Below, in pieces: positions 1 to 11,402 of a stretch of DNA of 64,000 nucleotides. Every line of letters starts with the position of its first letter. Within the stretch, counting starts at the first letter, position 1. Under the pieces are notes generated by a model, which was not told the origin of the DNA, ran no database searches, and saw only the letters and a list, made by a program, of their open reading frames with translations. Made by a program: the position numbers and the translations under genes. The DNA lies in contig JAQGHU010000074.1 in the NCBI GenBank assembly GCA_028291515.1, forward strand, positions 175,051 to 239,050, read 5' to 3'. This stretch comes from Schlesneria sp. Its GTDB lineage: Bacteria > Planctomycetota > Planctomycetia > Planctomycetales > Planctomycetaceae.

Positions 1-113
1 GCCAGGAAAACAGGAGGGAGGCCGGAGCGACCGTGTGAACGTCAGAGGGTCGCAATGCGCAATGATGCGAAACGACTTTCGCCCAATGATCCCTCGCGGC
101 CTTTGCCGTTCTC

Positions 114-326
114 TTAAGGGACCTGTTGCGGCGTTCGTGGTGGGACTTGGGGTTCGGGTTGCAGGGCCAGGTCCATGGTTGAGATGTAGACCACCATTGC
201 GACTAACATCACCACCACACCCCAAAACTTCCAATCACGATGAGCTCTGGTCCAGTACGGGCTCGGCGCGCCGTGATCGCCGTGTGGTTTGTCGGGGTGA
301 GAATGAGAATGTTGCGGATGATTCAT
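114..326 (-). CDS. small single-pass membrane protein, His-rich N-terminus
   Basis: A 70-residue protein of unknown function. The N-terminal 20 residues are rich in His, Pro and Asp (MNHPQHSHSHPDKPHGDHG), followed by a single hydrophobic segment at about residues 31-50 (WGVVVMLVAMVVYISTMDLAL) and a short proline-rich tail. The ATG at 326 was chosen because the longer open frame upstream has no membrane or signal character and a GGCC-rich weak ribosome site sits just before this ATG. The His-rich soluble end could bind metal, but nothing proves it. The gene nearest the left edge is outside the window, so operon context cannot be judged. Real coding is likely from the transmembrane pattern; function unknown. 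Confidence 0.6.
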   Translation of the reverse strand: MNHPQHSHSHPDKPHGDHGAPSPYWTRAHRDWKFWGVVVMLVAMVVYISTMDLALQPEPQVPPRTPQQVP

Positions 327-603
327 GGACGGGCCTTTGAGCACTGGTCGGAAGACCGAAATCTGTGCCTGCTCAGACTGTTTAACTGATTGAACGGCAG
401 TTCCTTGGCCGGTCACACGCGATCTTGATAGAGTGTCGGCCTTGGAATGTTTGAGAAGTATCCCGACGAACCGCTGGATGTGCAAGCCGATCCCGTTGAG
501 ACGGACGTGCAACCTGATCAGTGCCGTGTGAACGGAAAGAACTGCCACTTCTGGATGATATCGCTGGCAATGCTCTGACCGTCAGTTACGTAGAAAGCCT
601 CTC

Positions 604-903
604 GTGGAATCGCGGTTCACCGTCACGTTCTTTCGTGCCACTGAGGGCCGCATGGGGGCACCCTCTTTCTCGGAAATTGAACCACCGGTCGCTGGTGAAT
701 CGGCGAAGATCCTGTCGAAGGCCGAGATTTTGGCCACCTGGGACCGAGTCAAATACCAGTATCCGCAGCAAATCATCGTTGTCACGGATGGCAAGATCAT
801 CGCGTGCTCGACGTTCGCGGTGACAGTCCCTCGTGAACTGGTCTGGCTCTACGATTCTGCTCAAGATCGGCTGGATGCGAAAATTGCGCATCTGAAACAG
901 TGA
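604..903 (+). CDS. hypothetical protein (99 aa)
   Basis: A small soluble protein of unrecognised family, starting at a GTG with a weak GAAAG upstream; an ATG 16 codons inside is an alternative start. The sequence has a plausible alternating strand pattern (QQIIVVTDGKIIACSTFAV) with no signal peptide or membrane segment. It lies alone between two minus-strand genes, so there is no operon to hint at a role. Coding status is moderately supported by codon-like composition and length only. Confidence 0.45.
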   Translation: MESRFTVTFFRATEGRMGAPSFSEIEPPVAGESAKILSKAEILATWDRVKYQYPQQIIVVTDGKIIACSTFAVTVPRELVWLYDSAQDRLDAKIAHLKQ

Positions 904-946
904 CGGCGTTTGAGGAAGTCTCTCAGCCCTGCCAACTAGATTCGCG

Positions 947-1273
947 TCATGTGCTCGGTTGCTCACGAAAATTGACTTGACGTTCAATAGTCGGCAGCGG
1001 CATTACGCCACCTAGATTTACGAATAGCTTCCGAGTGCCGCCGAAATCGATCACCAGTTGCGTTGCCTTGAGTTCGACGCGTTTACCGTCGGGCAGGGTA
1101 ACGGAAAGAGCGAGCGTTGGATTTTTCGGCATCACATTCATCTTGTCGGACTCGACCTGATAAGAATCCTCGCCGGAAGTTGCCGCTTCGGTGTCGCTCA
1201 CGACAGCGAGAGAAGCGACTGCCGTGGCCGCAATCAACGCTTCTCGACGAGACATGATTGATTGATCACTCAT
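947..1273 (-). CDS. secreted hypothetical protein, Tat-like signal
   Basis: A 108-residue protein of unknown function. It begins with a signal peptide resembling a Tat signal (SRREALIAATAVASLAVVSDTEA), so it should be exported; the mature part is about 80 residues with strand-like segments (LALSVTLPDGKRVELKATQLVIDFGG). The ATG at 1273 is preferred because AGGA lies 8 nt upstream; a second ATG at 1255 immediately before the SRRE motif is possible. It follows another small gene (1368-1613) on the same strand with a 94-nt gap and may share its transcript. I do not recognise the family. Confidence 0.6.
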   Translation of the reverse strand: MSDQSIMSRREALIAATAVASLAVVSDTEAATSGEDSYQVESDKMNVMPKNPTLALSVTLPDGKRVELKATQLVIDFGGTRKLFVNLGGVMPLPTIERQVNFREQPST

Positions 1274-1367
1274 TCGCAGCATCCTGAATCGAGGGGACTT
1301 GGTCGATTTCGGCGCGATCCTATCCCAGCGCAGCAAATTCGCGAAGGTCTGTTTTCGGAGAAGTCGC

Positions 1368-1613
1368 CTAAGCCCCGAACTGCGCTTTCAAGAACGCATG
1401 AAACGTGCTGGGACCAAGCGGCAGGCCACTTGCGGCTTCCCAGACGGCAATCTCGGCTTCGCCGAACTCGCGGAGATTCACGGGCGAGGCATTCTCCGAC
1501 TTGAGCAATGTGCAAACGAAAATTGTCGCACTTCGATCGACCAGGCTGCGTCCAACGACCTTTTGGTCGCCATTCACGCGATTGACGGACGTGATCTTTA
1601 AACTGCGTGACAT
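1368..1613 (-). CDS. hypothetical protein (81 aa)
   Basis: A short soluble protein with no family I recognise. The C-terminal half (FGEAEIAVWEAASGLPLGPS) reads like a folded helical domain; there is no signal peptide. It sits between inositol-3-phosphate synthase (upstream, 102-nt gap) and a secreted hypothetical protein (downstream) on the same strand, so the three could be one transcript, but their products have no evident link. The ATG at 1613 has no strong ribosome site. A frame-shifted open frame covers the same DNA and is judged a shadow. Confidence 0.5.
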   Translation of the reverse strand: MSRSLKITSVNRVNGDQKVVGRSLVDRSATIFVCTLLKSENASPVNLREFGEAEIAVWEAASGLPLGPSTFHAFLKAQFGA

Positions 1614-1715
1614 GAGGCATCCGAGGAAGGTAGAAGCAGCAATGACTGCTGCAGACTACCTGAACTCAGTCCGAAAAACCCAACTGGGCGCAGAATAGGA
1701 TCGCGTGAGTCGAAG

Positions 1716-2927
1716 TTATTCCTTCGCGACCGTCTCCACCCAGTGCATTAACTGCTGGAACTGGTATGCAAACGTCGGTTCGTCGCTGCCCATGGGGCTC
1801 TTGAAGAAGGAGGCGAGGTGGGACATGACTCCTGCTTTGCCTCGGCGGGCTTCGCGTTCGGTGAGGCGGATGAGGTCGATGACGAGTGGGGCGGCGAGCA
1901 GGGAATCGCAGCCTTGCCAGATGAACTGCAGCACCATGGGCGTCCCCAGGAAGCCTTGGAAGTGGATGTGATCCCAAGCCGTTTTCCAGTCACCCAGCGA
2001 TTCGATGTATTCGATTGAGACGAGTGACTGAGGCTTGTAGCCAAGGATCTCGGTGAGCAGGTGATCCTTCGATTTCACCTTGTTCGCTTTGTTGACGGGA
2101 TCGTCGAGGACCTTACCGTCAAGGTTGCCGAAGATATTGTGGCCGACCCAGCTCATGACCTTGAGATTGCGGGCGGCGAACATCGGGGCCAGCACGGCTT
2201 TCATCAATGTTTCGCCAGTCTTGCCGTCTCGTCCGGCATGCACGACCTGCTGAGCGAGTGCGTACTCGTACAAGCCGGGGAGGTCGGAGCCGATCGAGGG
2301 GGTAAAGTTCACGAACGGGCAACCGGCCTGCATCGCCGCGATGGCGTAGAGCGTGCTGGCGGGAATCGGCGAGGCTCCCTTGGCTTGCAGTGAGCGTTGG
2401 ATCTCGGCCCAACCCCAAGTGCGGATCTCATCCGGCGGTGGCGGTTCGGTCGAGGAAACATTGACGACGATCACGCGTTCGAGCTTTTCGCGAGTTTTGA
2501 ATTCGCTGATGTCTTTGGCGAGCCGGTTCACGGCTTGAGCGGCGGTCTCTTTGCGAGTCTTCGCGGCAGCAGGACCAGCGAGCGAGTCGATTTTCGAACC
2601 GACGTTGACCAGTGTTCCGGGTCGCACATTCTTATCGAACTTCGCCAACTGCGAAGCGATGGACGATAGTGTCGCCGCGCTGAACACGTGCGATTTTTCG
2701 AGCAGCACTTGCGCTTCGGCGGCAAATGTGGTCTCGCGGATTTCGTGACCACCGATGACGAGTTCATCCCAGCCGACGAGATCCAGCGCCGCAAACGGAG
2801 GCAACGCACTCACCAAGCCGTTGGTCTCGGTCAAACCCTTGCGCAATGCACAGAGCCCAACGACGACTGTCGTCGCCACACCGCCCCAAGCTCCGACCAG
2901 CCAGACTCCGACCTTCCGCTTTGCCAT
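1716..2927 (-). CDS. ino1: inositol-3-phosphate synthase
   Basis: Converts glucose 6-phosphate to 1D-myo-inositol 3-phosphate with bound NAD+, the first step of inositol synthesis (phosphoinositol lipids, compatible solutes). The 403-residue protein opens with a Rossmann-type start (VGVWLVGAWGGVATTVVVG), followed by family-typical stretches: VVNVSSTEPPPP near residue 155 and CPFVNFTPSIGSDLPGL in the middle, then KVMSWVGHNIFGNLDGKVL and a lysine-containing segment NKANKVKSKDHLLTEILGY close to the catalytic region. Start ATG at 2927 is set by a GAAGG ribosome site; the longer frame to 2966 adds nonconserved residues. It is the first gene of a minus-strand run ending in two small unknown proteins. 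Family assignment is firm; the physiological product is inferred. Confidence 0.9.
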   Translation of the reverse strand: MAKRKVGVWLVGAWGGVATTVVVGLCALRKGLTETNGLVSALPPFAALDLVGWDELVIGGHEIRETTFAAEAQVLLEKSHVFSAATLSSIASQLAKFDKNVRPGTLVNVGSKIDSLAGPAAAKTRKETAAQAVNRLAKDISEFKTREKLERVIVVNVSSTEPPPPDEIRTWGWAEIQRSLQAKGASPIPASTLYAIAAMQAGCPFVNFTPSIGSDLPGLYEYALAQQVVHAGRDGKTGETLMKAVLAPMFAARNLKVMSWVGHNIFGNLDGKVLDDPVNKANKVKSKDHLLTEILGYKPQSLVSIEYIESLGDWKTAWDHIHFQGFLGTPMVLQFIWQGCDSLLAAPLVIDLIRLTEREARRGKAGVMSHLASFFKSPMGSDEPTFAYQFQQLMHWVETVAKE

Positions 2928-3259
2928 CCTTCGCCTTCCACTGCTGCAATTCGTGGTGCAATTCATCGAAAACTCGCGAACCCGCAGTCTAGCAGAGGCT
3001 GCAACTCATCGCGAGCGACTGATTCATGCTGTTTGGATCTGCCGATATGTGTCGTGATCAGGGTATGGTCCCTGCGGACCGGTCCGGACAAACAGAGAAA
3101 TTCGATTGCAAGGGTCGCGAATTCTCCGCGAAGTTCAACGCCCCGAACCGAGCCGACTGCGGAAGATGAGACCTGCTCGGTTGCCAGCGGATCAAGCATC
3201 CGGCTAACGTACCTGCGTGATGGGAACAACTCGGCTATTACTCTCAGGAAATCGTACTC
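2928..3259. other. intergenic region between divergent genes
   Basis: A 332-nt gap between divergently transcribed inositol-3-phosphate synthase and the VOC protein, which should hold both promoters. I see a GGACCGGTCC palindrome near 3075-3090 and an AGGAAA ribosome site before the VOC start, but no convincing operator, RNA gene or terminator. Confidence 0.4.
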
Positions 3260-3820
3260 ATGAAAAAAGCGACTCAACTGCTCGCGCTCGGCCTGGTCGT
3301 GGCTTTGGCCTTCACTTTGGGAGCCGCCGCCAATCAACAGACCGCATCTGAATCGCCGTTTGCAAACGAAGTTATTGATCTGGGAATGGTGGTCAGCGAT
3401 CTCGACAAGTCGCTGAAATTCTACAAGGACGTGATCGGCTTTGAAGAAGTCGACGGCTTTAAGGTGCCGGGCCAGTTTGCACTCGATAGCGGCCTCGCCG
3501 ACAAACATCTGCTAGACGTACACGTTCTGGTGCTGGGCAAAGATGAGAAGGCAACCAAGCTGAAACTGATGCAGTTTAAGACCGCGCCAGGGGCTCGCGT
3601 GGACAACACGTTCATTCATTCGTCGTACGGCTATCGCTATCTGACGATCGCCGTGAAAGACGTGAATGCGGCCGTCGCTCATGCAGAGAAGGCGGGAGCA
3701 AAGCCGATTGCCAAGTGTCCGGTTCCATTGCCAGAAGGCTTTCCCGACGGATTGGCATTGGCCAACTATCGCGATCCAGACGGCAACCTGATCGAACTCG
3801 TCGGACCTTGGAAGAAATAA
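3260..3820 (+). CDS. secreted VOC/glyoxalase-fold protein
   Basis: A 186-residue protein with a clear Sec signal peptide (MKKATQLLALGLVVALAFTL, cleavage near AAA-NQ) followed by one vicinal-oxygen-chelate domain: VIDLGMVVSDLDKSLKFYKD at the first beta-alpha unit, a second unit starting YLTIAVKDVNAAVAHAEKAG, and the usual ending YRDPDGNLIELVGPW. VOC proteins include glyoxalase I, dioxygenases and resistance proteins; the substrate here cannot be read from sequence. Export to the periplasm is less common for this fold and is the notable point. Start ATG has AGGAAA upstream. It is alone on its strand and followed by a strong hairpin that also serves the convergent gene. Confidence 0.85.
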   Translation: MKKATQLLALGLVVALAFTLGAAANQQTASESPFANEVIDLGMVVSDLDKSLKFYKDVIGFEEVDGFKVPGQFALDSGLADKHLLDVHVLVLGKDEKATKLKLMQFKTAPGARVDNTFIHSSYGYRYLTIAVKDVNAAVAHAEKAGAKPIAKCPVPLPEGFPDGLALANYRDPDGNLIELVGPWKK

Positions 3821-3847
3821 AGAGCGAGCCGAAGCCATTCAAAAACC

Positions 3848-3877
3848 ATGCCGCCGACTTCGATAAGTCGGCGGCAT
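3848..3877 (-). terminator. strong hairpin, convergent terminator
   Basis: A perfect 13-bp stem (ATGCCGCCGACTT paired with AAGTCGGCGGCAT) with a CGAT loop lies between the convergent VOC gene and the fmdB-like gene. Read on the minus strand it is followed by GGTTTTTG, so it looks like an intrinsic terminator for the chaperone/fmdB transcript and probably also blocks read-through from the plus-strand gene. Confidence 0.75.
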
Positions 3878-3910
3878 TGGAAAACGATCGTTGAAGAGCC
3901 GGACTGACTC

Positions 3911-4204
3911 TCAGTCCGACTTCTTGGACGAGCTATCAGAGCCCTTCGATCCCGAATCTGGCTTGGGAGCAGAATCACTGGAGGGAGCCTTGTCCGCTTC
4001 GGCGGATTTCTTGTAGGCATCGCTGCGGTAGTCGGTCAGATAGAAACCTGATCCTTTGAAGATCAATCCCGCTCCGCCGCCGATCAGTCGCCGGGCCTTC
4101 TTCTTGCCGCAACTGGGGCATTTCTTCGTCGGTTCGGCCTTGATGGACTTGAACTCTTCCCACGTATGTTCGCAGGCGTCACATTTGTAATCGTAAGTGG
4201 GCAT
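3911..4204 (-). CDS. FmdB-family zinc-ribbon regulatory protein
   Basis: A 97-residue protein with the FmdB-type N-terminal zinc ribbon: MPTYDYKCDACEHTWEEF, then CPSCGKKKARRLIGGG, giving two Cys pairs (C8/C11 and about C29/C32). A G/K/R segment with FKGSGFYLTDYRS follows, as usual in the family, then a low-complexity Ser/Lys/Asp tail of about 35 residues. Family members are small proteins of uncertain role, often annotated as transcriptional regulators. Start ATG at 4204 begins the conserved MPTYDY motif; the longer frame is not conserved. It follows grpE with a 37-nt gap, so it is probably the last gene of the dnaJ-grpE transcript. Confidence 0.85.
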   Translation of the reverse strand: MPTYDYKCDACEHTWEEFKSIKAEPTKKCPSCGKKKARRLIGGGAGLIFKGSGFYLTDYRSDAYKKSAEADKAPSSDSAPKPDSGSKGSDSSSKKSD

Positions 4205-4241
4205 GGCAGTGGGTCGGATCTGGAGGAATGAAAAGGATCGA

Positions 4242-4772
4242 CTATTCGGCTTTGGCGACAATCACTTTGCTGGGCCGGACGACTCGGTCATGTAGCATGT
4301 AGCCTCGCTCGACATCATGCAACACCGTCATCGGTGGATGCTCGGCCGAAGGCATTTGCGAAATCGCTTCGTGCATGTTGGGATCGAATGGCAGTCCGAC
4401 GGCTGGAATCGACTTCGCGCCGAAGCCATTGAGGGCCGTTTCCAGTTGCTTGACGGTTAACTGGATCCCCTTGATCAGTTCGTCCGTGTTCTTCGAAATT
4501 GCGGCGGCTTGAAGAGCACGGTCGAAGCCATCAAACGCGGGCAGCAGTGACTTGAGCATGGGCATCGCCGCGTATTTGCGATCTTCTTCCATCTCACGCT
4601 GGACGCGTCGTCGGTAATTATCGAGATCCGCGAGGGCTCGGGCCCACTTGTCCTTGAACTGATCGCGTTCGACGAGCGCGGCATTCAGTTGCTCTTCCAA
4701 GGTCAGCGTCTCTTCGTTCGAGTCACCCAACGGCTCGGCATTGTCATCGCCAGCAGCAGATTGTTTCGTCAT
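4242..4772 (-). CDS. grpE: GrpE nucleotide exchange factor
   Basis: GrpE releases ADP from DnaK so the Hsp70 cycle can restart. The 176-residue protein has an acidic start, a long coiled-coil region (EEQLNAALVERDQFKDKWAR through NYRRRVQREMEEDRKYA, about residues 25-70), the FDGFDRAL segment, and the C-terminal beta domain with the GrpE signature GYMLHDRVVRPSKVIV. Length is normal. It lies 56 nt downstream of dnaJ on the same strand; dnaK is not in the window and must be elsewhere. Confidence 0.95.
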   Translation of the reverse strand: MTKQSAAGDDNAEPLGDSNEETLTLEEQLNAALVERDQFKDKWARALADLDNYRRRVQREMEEDRKYAAMPMLKSLLPAFDGFDRALQAAAISKNTDELIKGIQLTVKQLETALNGFGAKSIPAVGLPFDPNMHEAISQMPSAEHPPMTVLHDVERGYMLHDRVVRPSKVIVAKAE

Positions 4773-4828
4773 CGTTTCACCTTGCTATTAATCAGCGACG
4801 GCAAGCGTCGCATGCATTACCAACGGAT

Positions 4829-5977
4829 CTATTCAGCTTCTTCTGCAGCCCCGAAAAACTCTTTCACAGATTCGAAGAACGTCTTCCGGTGAGCACTCAC
4901 ATGCTTCTCGTCGATCTCGGCGAGTTGCCGCAGTAGCTCTTCTTGTTTCTTGGTCGTCTTCTTGGGTACTTCGACATGGAACTGGACATGCAGATCACCG
5001 CGAGGGCCACCATGCGGGTCGGGCATCCCCTGGCCGCGTAATCGCAGGATTTCGCCCGGTTGCGTCCCGGCAGCGACGGTGAGTCGATGCTTTCCGGTCA
5101 GAATCGGGATGTCCATTTCGGTGCCAAGGGCCGCTTGCGAAAAGGTGATCGGCACCTGACAAGTCAAATGGCGTCCATCTCGTTCAAAAAGTGTATGCGG
5201 CTTGACGTGAATTTCGACCAGCAAATCTCCCGCAGGGCCACCGTGTTCGCCTGCTTCTCCTTCGCCTCGCAGGCACAGTTGCATGCCGTTGTCGACGCCT
5301 GCAGGTACCTTGATCGTGATCTTCGAGGTGCGCGCGACAAATCGCGACCCGCGACAATCGGTGCATTTTTCACGCACGATTTGTCCCACGCCACGGCACG
5401 CTGGACAGGTGGTCTGCACGCGGAAAAATCCCTGCGACTGTACGACCTGTCCGCGCCCGCCACAGTAGTCGCATTGTTGCGGCTTCGTTCCTGGCTTGGC
5501 ACCCGTTCCGACGCAGGTGACGCAGGTCACGTGCTTTTCGATCTCCATATCGCGCGAACAACCAACAGCGGCATCGAGTAGTTCGATGGTGAGCGATGTC
5601 TGCAGACTGGCTCCGCGACGAGCACGGCTTGCGCCACCACCTCGTCGACCGCCGCCACCACCACCAAAGAAGTCGCCGAACATCTCGCCAAAGGCATCCA
5701 TGATGTCGCTGGCTTCACCGAAGCCAGCGCCGGCACCGCCTCCCATCCCTTCGACACCGGCATGTCCGAAGCGATCGTAGCGCGCTTTCTTTTCGGCGTT
5801 GCTGAGGACATCGAATGCCTCGGCCGCTTCCTTAAAAGCTTCGATGGCAGCTTCATCACCTGGATTGCGGTCGGGGTGGTGCTTGGCAGCCAGCTTCCGA
5901 TAGGCCCGCTTGATCTCATCGTCTGAGGCCGTTTTTTCGACCATCAGAACTATGTAATAGTCTCGCTTCGTCGCCAT
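4829..5977 (-). CDS. dnaJ: DnaJ chaperone (Hsp40)
   Basis: Class I DnaJ of 382 residues. The J domain is at residues 4-70 with the HPD motif (AKHHPDRNPG); then a Gly-rich linker (FGGGGGGRRGGG), a four-repeat zinc-binding domain (CVTCVGTG, CDYCGGRG, CPACRGVG, CTDCRGSR), and C-terminal substrate-binding domains with GDLLVEIHV and GDLHVQFHV. It delivers clients to DnaK and stimulates its ATPase. Start ATG at 5977 begins MATKRDYY; the upstream extension is not DnaJ-like. Oddity: the usual YYEVLGV of helix I reads YYIVLMV. The fourth zinc repeat ends SR rather than SG. It follows groEL(2) after a 265-nt gap that contains a hairpin. Confidence 0.95.
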   Translation of the reverse strand: MATKRDYYIVLMVEKTASDDEIKRAYRKLAAKHHPDRNPGDEAAIEAFKEAAEAFDVLSNAEKKARYDRFGHAGVEGMGGGAGAGFGEASDIMDAFGEMFGDFFGGGGGGRRGGGASRARRGASLQTSLTIELLDAAVGCSRDMEIEKHVTCVTCVGTGAKPGTKPQQCDYCGGRGQVVQSQGFFRVQTTCPACRGVGQIVREKCTDCRGSRFVARTSKITIKVPAGVDNGMQLCLRGEGEAGEHGGPAGDLLVEIHVKPHTLFERDGRHLTCQVPITFSQAALGTEMDIPILTGKHRLTVAAGTQPGEILRLRGQGMPDPHGGPRGDLHVQFHVEVPKKTTKKQEELLRQLAEIDEKHVSAHRKTFFESVKEFFGAAEEAE

Positions 5978-6161
5978 CACGGCTCCGCTCCCGCGCAATT
6001 CTTTGCTGCGGACGCTGGCAGCATCCGCAATCCAATCCATGATCTCAGTCGATTTGAAGGAAAGGGCTTCCTCTCGGACGACCCCACCTTCTCACTACTA
6101 CAAGTCTACGTTTCCAATCAACGCCAGCGGCGTCTGACTGGACCTCCCGATAGACAACGAA

Positions 6162-6183
6162 CCGCCGAGGAAAACCTCGGCGG
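6162..6183 (-). terminator. hairpin between groEL(2) and dnaJ
   Basis: A 9-bp GC-rich stem (CCGCCGAGG with CCTCGGCGG) and an AAAA loop lie 60 nt after the groEL(2) stop codon and upstream of dnaJ. There is no clear T-run after it, so it may be a weak or factor-dependent terminator, or an mRNA-stabilising end, separating the two chaperone transcripts. Confidence 0.5.
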
Positions 6184-6242
6184 CTCGATTGATGCACTTC
6201 TCGACCGTGGATGAAGACTAAATCTTCTGGCCACGCTGGTGT

Positions 6243-7859
6243 TTAGCGAACCGCCCCTTCGACCTTCGCCCGGGGCTTGCCATCGGTTTCGTCGCTACGA
6301 GTGACCAGCACCGATGTCGTCAACATCAGGCCAGCGATCGAAGCGGCGTTCCGCAGGGCACTCTTCACAACCTTGGCTGGATCAATGATACCGGCCTTGT
6401 ACATATCGGTGTACTTGCCGGCATTGGCATCGTAACCCTGGTTCGTTGGCAGGTTGCGAACTTCATCGGCAACCACGCTGCCATCCAGACCGCAATTGTT
6501 GACGATCTGACGAATCGGGCCTTCCAAAGCCTTCACGACGATTTGCACGCCGATCTTTTCATCGCCCTTGGCCTTCACTTCGCTGACGGCTGCGATTGCT
6601 CGCATCAGAGCGACACCACCACCTGGGAGAATTCCTTCTTCCACAGCAGCACGTGTCGCATGCAAGGCGTCTTCCATACGAGCCTTGGTCTGCTTCATTT
6701 CGGCTTCGGTCGCAGCACCGACGGAGATGATTGCCACGCCACCGGTCAGCTTGGCCAATCGTTCCTGGAACTTTTCGCGATCGTACTGGCTTTCGGTCTG
6801 CTCGATCTGGCGACGGACCTGATCGACGCGAGCCTTGATTTCCTTGGCGTCGCCGGCACCTTCAATGATCGTGCAGGCGTCCTTGGTGACTTCAATCTTC
6901 TTGGCGCGGCCCAACTGGTTCAGTTCAACCGTGTCGAGCTTGATGCCCAAGTCTTCGGAAATCAGCGTTCCACCGGTCAAAGTGGCCATGTCGCCCAGCA
7001 TCGCCTTACGACGATCGCCGAAGCCTGGAGCCTTGACTGCACAGATTTGCAGGACGCCACGGAGCTTGTTGACGACCAGAGCCGTCAAGGCTTCGCCGTC
7101 AACGTCTTCGGCAACGATCAGCAATGGCTTGCTGCGTTGAGCGACCTTTTCCAGAATCGGCACCAATTCTCGCAGGCTCGAGACTTTCTTCTCGAACAGC
7201 AGAATGTAGCAGTCTTCCAGAATGACCTTCATCTCTTCGGGATTGGTCACGAAGTAAGGGGAAATGTAACCCTTATCGAACTGCATCCCTTCGGCCAGGG
7301 TCAACGTCGTGTCGTTGCCCTTACCTTCTTCGACGGTGATCACGCCATCGCGTCCGACCTTTTCCATCGCATCAGCGATCAGGTCGCCAATGGTGCGGTC
7401 GCTGTTGGCGGAGATCGAGCCGACTTGAGCGATTTCTTCCTTGGAAGAAACCGGCTTGGCCATCTTCTCCAGGAATTCGATTGCGGCGTCAACAGCCTTA
7501 TCGATCCCACGGCGAACGATGGTCGGATTGGCTCCCAGTGTCAGGCTGCGAAGCCCTTCCTGATAGATTGAGCGAGCGAGCACGGTCGCGGTTGTCGTTC
7601 CATCGCCAGCGGTATCGCTGGTCTTGGAGGCGACTTCGTTAACCAGCTTCGCACCCATGTTCTCGTATGGGTCGTCGAGTTCCACTTCCTTCGAGACGGT
7701 GACACCGTCTTTGGTCACGACGGGGTTACCGAACGACTTGTCGATGATCACATTTCGACCGGTCGGACCCATCGTCACGGCGACTGCTTGGGCCAGCGTT
7801 TCCACGCCCTTCTGCAGCTTGAGGCGGGCTCGATCATCGAACAATAGTTGCTTAGCCAC
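6243..7859 (-). CDS. groEL2: GroEL chaperonin, paralogue 2 (no GGM tail)
   Basis: A complete 538-residue chaperonin. It has the equatorial ATP-binding motifs [14 protein letters not shown] and [12 protein letters not shown], the apical-domain stretch with [20 protein letters not shown] and [16 protein letters not shown], and [17 protein letters not shown]. It forms the folding chamber closed by GroES. The C-terminus is [17 protein letters not shown] instead of the Gly-Gly-Met tail found in the other copy, which suggests a specialised cavity floor. GTG start at 7859 with AGGAG upstream. It lies downstream of groES (129-nt gap) and is presumably co-transcribed with it. Confidence 0.95.
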   Translation of the reverse strand: MAKQLLFDDRARLKLQKGVETLAQAVAVTMGPTGRNVIIDKSFGNPVVTKDGVTVSKEVELDDPYENMGAKLVNEVASKTSDTAGDGTTTATVLARSIYQEGLRSLTLGANPTIVRRGIDKAVDAAIEFLEKMAKPVSSKEEIAQVGSISANSDRTIGDLIADAMEKVGRDGVITVEEGKGNDTTLTLAEGMQFDKGYISPYFVTNPEEMKVILEDCYILLFEKKVSSLRELVPILEKVAQRSKPLLIVAEDVDGEALTALVVNKLRGVLQICAVKAPGFGDRRKAMLGDMATLTGGTLISEDLGIKLDTVELNQLGRAKKIEVTKDACTIIEGAGDAKEIKARVDQVRRQIEQTESQYDREKFQERLAKLTGGVAIISVGAATEAEMKQTKARMEDALHATRAAVEEGILPGGGVALMRAIAAVSEVKAKGDEKIGVQIVVKALEGPIRQIVNNCGLDGSVVADEVRNLPTNQGYDANAGKYTDMYKAGIIDPAKVVKSALRNAASIAGLMLTTSVLVTRSDETDGKPRAKVEGAVR

Positions 7860-7988
7860 GACAGGGCTCCTGTGGAGAAACGAATGGATTGTGGTTAGGA
7901 AGCAGTGGATCGCGGAAGGATCTGCTTCCGCACCACATCCGCGGCAACGGGCACATCTCCAGACGTGCCCGAACCGCCTCTAGACCAA

Positions 7989-8279
7989 TTAGGCAGTCAC
8001 TTTGGCCAGGATGTCCGATTCACGCAGAATCTTGACTTCCTTCTTGTCGATTTCAATTTCCGTCCCGCCGTACTTCGCAAACAGGACTTCGTCGCCAACC
8101 TTGACGGCGATTGGGCAGCGTTCGCCGCTATCCAGCAAACGGCCTGGGCCAACAGCGAGAACCTTGCCACGTTGTGGCTTTTCTTTCGCAGCATCGGGCA
8201 GAACGATCCCGCCAGCGGTCTTCTCTTCGGCGGTCAGCGGTTCGATCACGACGCGGTCGTCGAGAGGCTTGAGGTTCAT
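7989..8279 (-). CDS. groES: GroES co-chaperonin
   Basis: The 96-residue lid of the chaperonin. It starts [15 protein letters not shown], contains the mobile-loop region around [19 protein letters not shown], and ends [18 protein letters not shown] ([17 protein letters not shown]). Length is typical. ATG at 8279 has AAGGAG at good spacing. It sits between two groEL genes on the same strand, so one GroES may serve both chaperonins. Confidence 0.96.
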   Translation of the reverse strand: MNLKPLDDRVVIEPLTAEEKTAGGIVLPDAAKEKPQRGKVLAVGPGRLLDSGERCPIAVKVGDEVLFAKYGGTEIEIDKKEVKILRESDILAKVTA

Positions 8280-8329
8280 GCAGTCACTCCTTGGTTATGA
8301 TTTAGCGTTAGCTGTCTAAGTGTTGGAGA

Positions 8330-8349
8330 GGGCCTCCATTCAGAGGCCC
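8330..8349 (-). terminator. hairpin between groEL(1) and groES
   Basis: A perfect 7-bp stem (GGGCCTC with GAGGCCC) and a 6-nt loop lie in the 112-nt gap between the groEL(1) stop and the groES start. No T-run follows on the minus strand, so it is more likely an attenuator or RNA-processing/stability element than a full terminator. It could set the ratio of groEL(1) to groES. Confidence 0.4.
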
Positions 8350-8391
8350 AACCGGAATTTGCCGTGAGGTCTGGATTCTGGAACGAGCGGA

Positions 8392-11402
<3,011 letters not shown>

